Positions 61,132 through 64,000 of a stretch of 64,000 nucleotides of DNA are shown one piece after another. The stretch is from Massilia rubra (GTDB lineage: Bacteria > Pseudomonadota > Gammaproteobacteria > Burkholderiales > Burkholderiaceae_D): the NCBI RefSeq assembly GCF_011682065.1, contig NZ_VUYU01000002.1, positions 434,001-498,000 on the forward strand, in the 5' to 3' direction. Positions within the stretch are counted from its first letter, which is position 1, and every line of letters begins with the position of its first letter. The position numbers and the translations under genes were made by a program. The notes under the pieces are model-generated. The model was not told the DNA's origin and ran no database searches. It saw only the letters and a program-made list of their open reading frames with translations.

Positions 61132-63204
61132 TCAGTTGGCGCGCGGGGCGTCCAGCGCCGGCTTGAAGGTCGCCAGCAAGCTTTGCAGCGCTTGTTGCTG
61201 CTGCGCCGTGCCGTCGCTGCTGATCTTGGCCAGCAGGGCCGAGACGGTCAGGTTCTGCAATTCGCCCGAGGAGCTGCCCAGCGCGCCGATCAGGCCGCGG
61301 ATATCGCCCACCATGTCGCGCTCGCCGCTGAGGTGGTCCTTCAGGCCCACTTGCAGGGTGCGGCTCTTCTCGACGGTGGCGTCGATGCCCTTGCCGATCG
61401 AGAGCGCCTTGACGAAGCGGTCGAAATAGTCGCCTTCGCCGCCGACGATGTCGATGCGTGCGTTCTGCAGCGCCTTGCCCAGCACTTCGGCCTGGTCCTT
61501 GGCGATCAGGGTTTGCGCATCGATGCCCTTGTTGATCTGCTGGTTGGTGATTTCGAGCTGCATGCGGAACTCTTCGTGCGCCCGGGTTTCTTCGCTCATG
61601 GCCGACATGGCTTCGAATTTCAGCGCCAGGCCCTTCGATTCGGCTTCGAAACGCGCCTGGATGACTTGCGCCTCGGCGTCGCCATGGGTGGCGGTGGCGG
61701 CGGCGTCGGCGCTCTTGACGGCCGCTTGGGCCAGGCCCATCTGCTCGACCCCGGCCGCTTCGGCATGCATGCGCAGGCGCGTCGATTCGGCTTCGGCGGC
61801 GCCCTGCTTGAGGATCGCTTCGGACGAGGCGATCATCACCCTGGCGCTGGCCAGGCCCGGTGCGGCCAGTTCGGCTTCCTTGCCTTCGGCTTCGCGCTTT
61901 TGCGACTCGGCGTGGCGCTCGGCCACTTTGAGGGCGGCGTCGGCGGCGGTCAGGTCTTGCACGGCGCGGTGCTTGGCCGAGCGTTCCGCCGCTTCGGCCG
62001 CCTTGACCGTCATGACCAGTTTTTCCTCGGCGGCGGCTTCGGCCGCAATGACGACCGACTTCTTATGGCGGTCCGCCTCGGCAATGGCGCGCACATCCTT
62101 GATCGCTTCTTCCTGCTCGGCCACGGTGCGTTCGACCACGATGCGCTCACGCACCACGTCGGCGATGGCTTTCTTCTGGATTTCGATGGCTTTTTCCTTC
62201 TCGATGGTCTGCAGCGCGACTTCTTTTTCGCGGTCGACGACTTCGAGCTGGCGGGCGCGGGTGACGCGCTCTTCTTCGATCGCCACGGCGCGCTTGCGGT
62301 TGTTTTCGGCCACTTCCTTTTCGCGCGTGGTGTTTTCCTGCTGCACCATCACCGTTTGCTCGGACTGCAGGCGCGCCAGTTCGGACTTGGTAAATTCTTC
62401 CGACTGGATTTTTTGCGTTTCGGCCTGTTCGCGCGCCCGCACCGAGCTCACTTCACGACCCTGGCGCGATTCGGCGTCGGCCTGCTGGCGTTCGAGTTCG
62501 AGGATCGCTTCGCGGGTTTCCACGTTTTTCTTCTTGATGCGCATCTCTTCGTCGCGCTTAAGCTCGTTCGTGCGGATGTTTTCGATGGCGGTCAGCTCGG
62601 TGATCTTCTTGATGCCCTGGGCGTCGAGGATGTTATGGCCGTCGAGCTTGTCGAGCGGGGTTTGCTCGATGTAGTCGATGGCGGCGTCTTCCAGCACATA
62701 ACCGGACAAGTCGTCGCCGATCTGGCGGATGATATCGTCGCGAAAACGGTCGCGCGCCTGGTACAGATCGACGAAGTCCATCGCCTTGCCGACCGTCTTG
62801 AGCGCTTCGGCGAACTTGGCGGCGAACAGGTTTTCCAGGGTTTGCTGGTTCGATGCGCGCACGCAGCCGACCGCCTGGGCCACTTTCAGCACATCCTGGG
62901 TGGTCTTGTTGACGCGCAGGAAGAAGGTGACTTTGATGTCGGCGCGGATATTATCCTGGCAAATCAGGCCGTCCTTGCCGTGGCGATTGATTTCAATCGT
63001 CTTCAGCGAAATTTCCATCATCTCTTTTTTGTGGATGACCGGATAAACCATGCCGCCGGTGAAGGTGACTTCGGGCTCGGCGCGCAGCGTATTGATGATC
63101 ATGACGTGGCCCTGCTCGACCTTGTAGTAAAACTTCGAGAACAGCGCAAAACAGCCCAGAACGATGACGGTGATGATACCGATCGAGAGCAACAGAATGT
63201 CCAT
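61132..63204 (-). CDS. yqiK: flotillin-like SPFH protein, YqiK type (690 aa)
   Basis: N-terminal membrane anchor (LLLSIGIITVIVLGCFALF), SPFH domain with VEQGHVMIINTLRAEPEVTF and CQDNIRADIKVTFFLRVN, a very long Ala/Glu-rich coiled coil (residues about 230-560) and a flotillin C-terminus. YqiK/FloT proteins organise membrane microdomains; they are usually next to a YqiJ/NfeD-like protein, as here. Longer than E. coli YqiK (553 aa). Confidence 0.9.
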   Translation of the reverse strand: MDILLLSIGIITVIVLGCFALFSKFYYKVEQGHVMIINTLRAEPEVTFTGGMVYPVIHKKEMMEISLKTIEINRHGKDGLICQDNIRADIKVTFFLRVNKTTQDVLKVAQAVGCVRASNQQTLENLFAAKFAEALKTVGKAMDFVDLYQARDRFRDDIIRQIGDDLSGYVLEDAAIDYIEQTPLDKLDGHNILDAQGIKKITELTAIENIRTNELKRDEEMRIKKKNVETREAILELERQQADAESRQGREVSSVRAREQAETQKIQSEEFTKSELARLQSEQTVMVQQENTTREKEVAENNRKRAVAIEEERVTRARQLEVVDREKEVALQTIEKEKAIEIQKKAIADVVRERIVVERTVAEQEEAIKDVRAIAEADRHKKSVVIAAEAAAEEKLVMTVKAAEAAERSAKHRAVQDLTAADAALKVAERHAESQKREAEGKEAELAAPGLASARVMIASSEAILKQGAAEAESTRLRMHAEAAGVEQMGLAQAAVKSADAAATATHGDAEAQVIQARFEAESKGLALKFEAMSAMSEETRAHEEFRMQLEITNQQINKGIDAQTLIAKDQAEVLGKALQNARIDIVGGEGDYFDRFVKALSIGKGIDATVEKSRTLQVGLKDHLSGERDMVGDIRGLIGALGSSSGELQNLTVSALLAKISSDGTAQQQQALQSLLATFKPALDAPRAN

Positions 63205-63233
63205 GATTTCTTTCAGGTTCTAATGATTGGTCG

Positions 63234-63890
63234 TTAAAAAACGGCGGGGGCTGCTTGTACTTCGTACTGCTGGGTGGCCGGGTCGTAGGCGACGATGATG
63301 GCTTTGGCGCCCTTGGCCAGCGCATTCGGCACGGCGGCCCAGACCCGGATATTGATGCTCACGCCGTGGGCGTCGACATCGGCGCGCCCGAAACCCCGGT
63401 CCACGCTTTGGGTGGTGATGCGGCAGTCCTGGCCCACCAGGCTTTCGTTGGTGCGCGCGGCGTGCTTGACGAACAGCGCGCGCAAGGGTTGCAGCACGCG
63501 CGCGGCGACCGGAATCGACAAGCCGCCGGAAAACAGCAGCACGGCGCAGCCGGCCAGCATGCGCAAGGTCTCGGTCGGCAGCCAGGTCAGCGCGTATTGA
63601 TGCAGCAAGGCGGTCGAGAGCCAGGTGCAGAACACCAGCACGCTGGCCGCCACCGACAGCGGCACCCCGCCCAGGCCGAGCGCGACCACGTATCCGGCCA
63701 GGGTGTGCAGGTCGGGCAAGTCGTGCAGGTCGTGCGCGCCGTGGCCATGGGCGACGTCGGTGTGCAAGTGGACCGAGTCGCCCACGTCGACCAGGCCGAT
63801 GATCGACATCACCCAGTACACCAGCAGCACGGCCAGCAGCACCGTGGGGATGGAGGTCGGAAAACTGCTCAAAAGCTGCCAGAGAGTCAT
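63234..63890 (-). CDS. yqiJ: YqiJ/OB-fold membrane protein (218 aa)
   Basis: Three to four membrane helices (IPTVLLAVLLVYWVMSIIGL; YVVALGLGGVPLSVAASVLV; LRMLAGCAVLLFSGG), a His-rich loop (HLHTDVAHGHGAHDLHDL) and a C-terminal beta domain (ESLVGQDCRITTQSVDRGFG...) of the NfeD/OB type. Partner of the flotillin gene, 30 nt downstream. The His-rich loop is richer than usual. RBS AAGGAA is about 8 nt upstream of ATG 63890. Confidence 0.85.
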   Translation of the reverse strand: MTLWQLLSSFPTSIPTVLLAVLLVYWVMSIIGLVDVGDSVHLHTDVAHGHGAHDLHDLPDLHTLAGYVVALGLGGVPLSVAASVLVFCTWLSTALLHQYALTWLPTETLRMLAGCAVLLFSGGLSIPVAARVLQPLRALFVKHAARTNESLVGQDCRITTQSVDRGFGRADVDAHGVSINIRVWAAVPNALAKGAKAIIVAYDPATQQYEVQAAPAVF

Positions 63891-63918
63891 GCCAGGCGTT
63901 CCTTCTTATCGAGGTTAT

Positions 63919-64000
63919 TCATGGTGATGAGGGTGGGTCGCCGTCAGGCGCTTGTTGTTGTCTGGCAAAGTTTATCAGAGCCTCGTGCAACGATTCCTTG
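63919..64000 (-). CDS. possible C-terminus of an upstream gene, cut by the window edge
   Basis: From the right edge the minus strand reads KESLHEALINFARQQQAPDG with DPPSSP and a stop at 63919-63921, 28 nt before the YqiJ-type start. It would be the first visible gene of the operon; too short to identify. Another frame is open for 18 codons, so this call is tentative. Confidence 0.35.
   Translation of the reverse strand, partial: KESLHEALINFARQQQAPDGDPPSSP

Noticed and set aside
61090-63237. 715-codon plus-strand frame opposite the flotillin gene
   Set aside because: Phe/Leu/Asp/Gly-rich antisense of an Ala/Glu coiled coil, a classic artefact.
1-64000. CRISPR arrays, rRNA and tRNA genes
   Set aside because: I found no regularly spaced direct repeats and no recognisable rRNA or tRNA sequence.

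Overview
The window looks like a GC-rich betaproteobacterial chromosome, probably Oxalobacteraceae of the Massilia/Duganella type. That placement is an inference from base composition and gene content (flotillin/AAA-ATPase operon, di-haem oxidoreductase, YbdK ligase with a QseC-like two-component system, tandem DUF4132 proteins); no rRNA or tRNA gene confirms it. Most long open frames on the opposite strand of GC-rich genes are codon-bias shadows and are left out.

Layout. (1) 1-8034: three tandem minus-strand DUF4132 paralogues, the last running off the left edge. (2) 8185-11434: serine-hydrolase lipoprotein, a VOC-like protein, a DkgB-like aldo/keto reductase and a small membrane protein. 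(3) About 11.68-27.82 kb: a lower-GC island read here as one integrative element of about 16 kb. Its right end carries four overlapping recombinase/accessory genes. Both edges carry a TGTTGCG/CGCAACA-type inverted repeat with the same 17-nt spacer. Cargo is a PIN-like protein and a minus-strand operon: a DUF6471 protein, a phosphoribosyltransferase-like protein, a retron-type reverse transcriptase, an OLD-family ATPase/TOPRIM nuclease and a UvrD-like helicase (the last two a Gabija-type pair). The 163-nt gap before the reverse transcriptase folds like a retron msr-msd RNA, with candidate a1/a2 repeats that overlap the upstream stop codon and the RT start codon. IS3 and IS66 remnants are scattered in the island. 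(4) 28.05-36.4 kb: a truncated gamma-glutamylcyclotransferase-like gene, HupE-like and anchor proteins, an SDR-SPW-VKOR fusion, a patatin, a DUF326 copper protein, a BON lipoprotein and a PbpG-type endopeptidase. (5) 36.4-41.9 kb: a tightly overlapping operon of hypothetical protein, cation/proton antiporter, YbdK ligase, response regulator and histidine kinase. (6) 42.1-44.7 kb: a decaying TetR-SDR-SDR-old yellow enzyme locus with a clear TetR-type operator pair. (7) 44.8-48.6 kb: a tyrosine recombinase behind a near-perfect SOS box, a frameshifted double-HTH LuxR gene, a possible beta-pore-forming protein, a GH24 lysozyme, a second SOS-box match and a TerC remnant. (8) 48.6-55.3 kb: an AI-2E-family transporter, a discoidin/di-haem oxidoreductase lipoprotein, a pilin-like membrane protein and NhaA. 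(9) 55.3-64.0 kb: a minus-strand operon of YqiJ-like protein, flotillin, zinc-ribbon protein and a giant AAA ATPase.

The most interesting material is the 14.6-21.3 kb defence operon inside the element: an apparent retron (RNA, RT, PRTase-like effector, small DUF6471 protein) directly upstream of a Gabija-type nuclease/helicase pair, all in one direction, with a 21-bp palindromic operator candidate in front.
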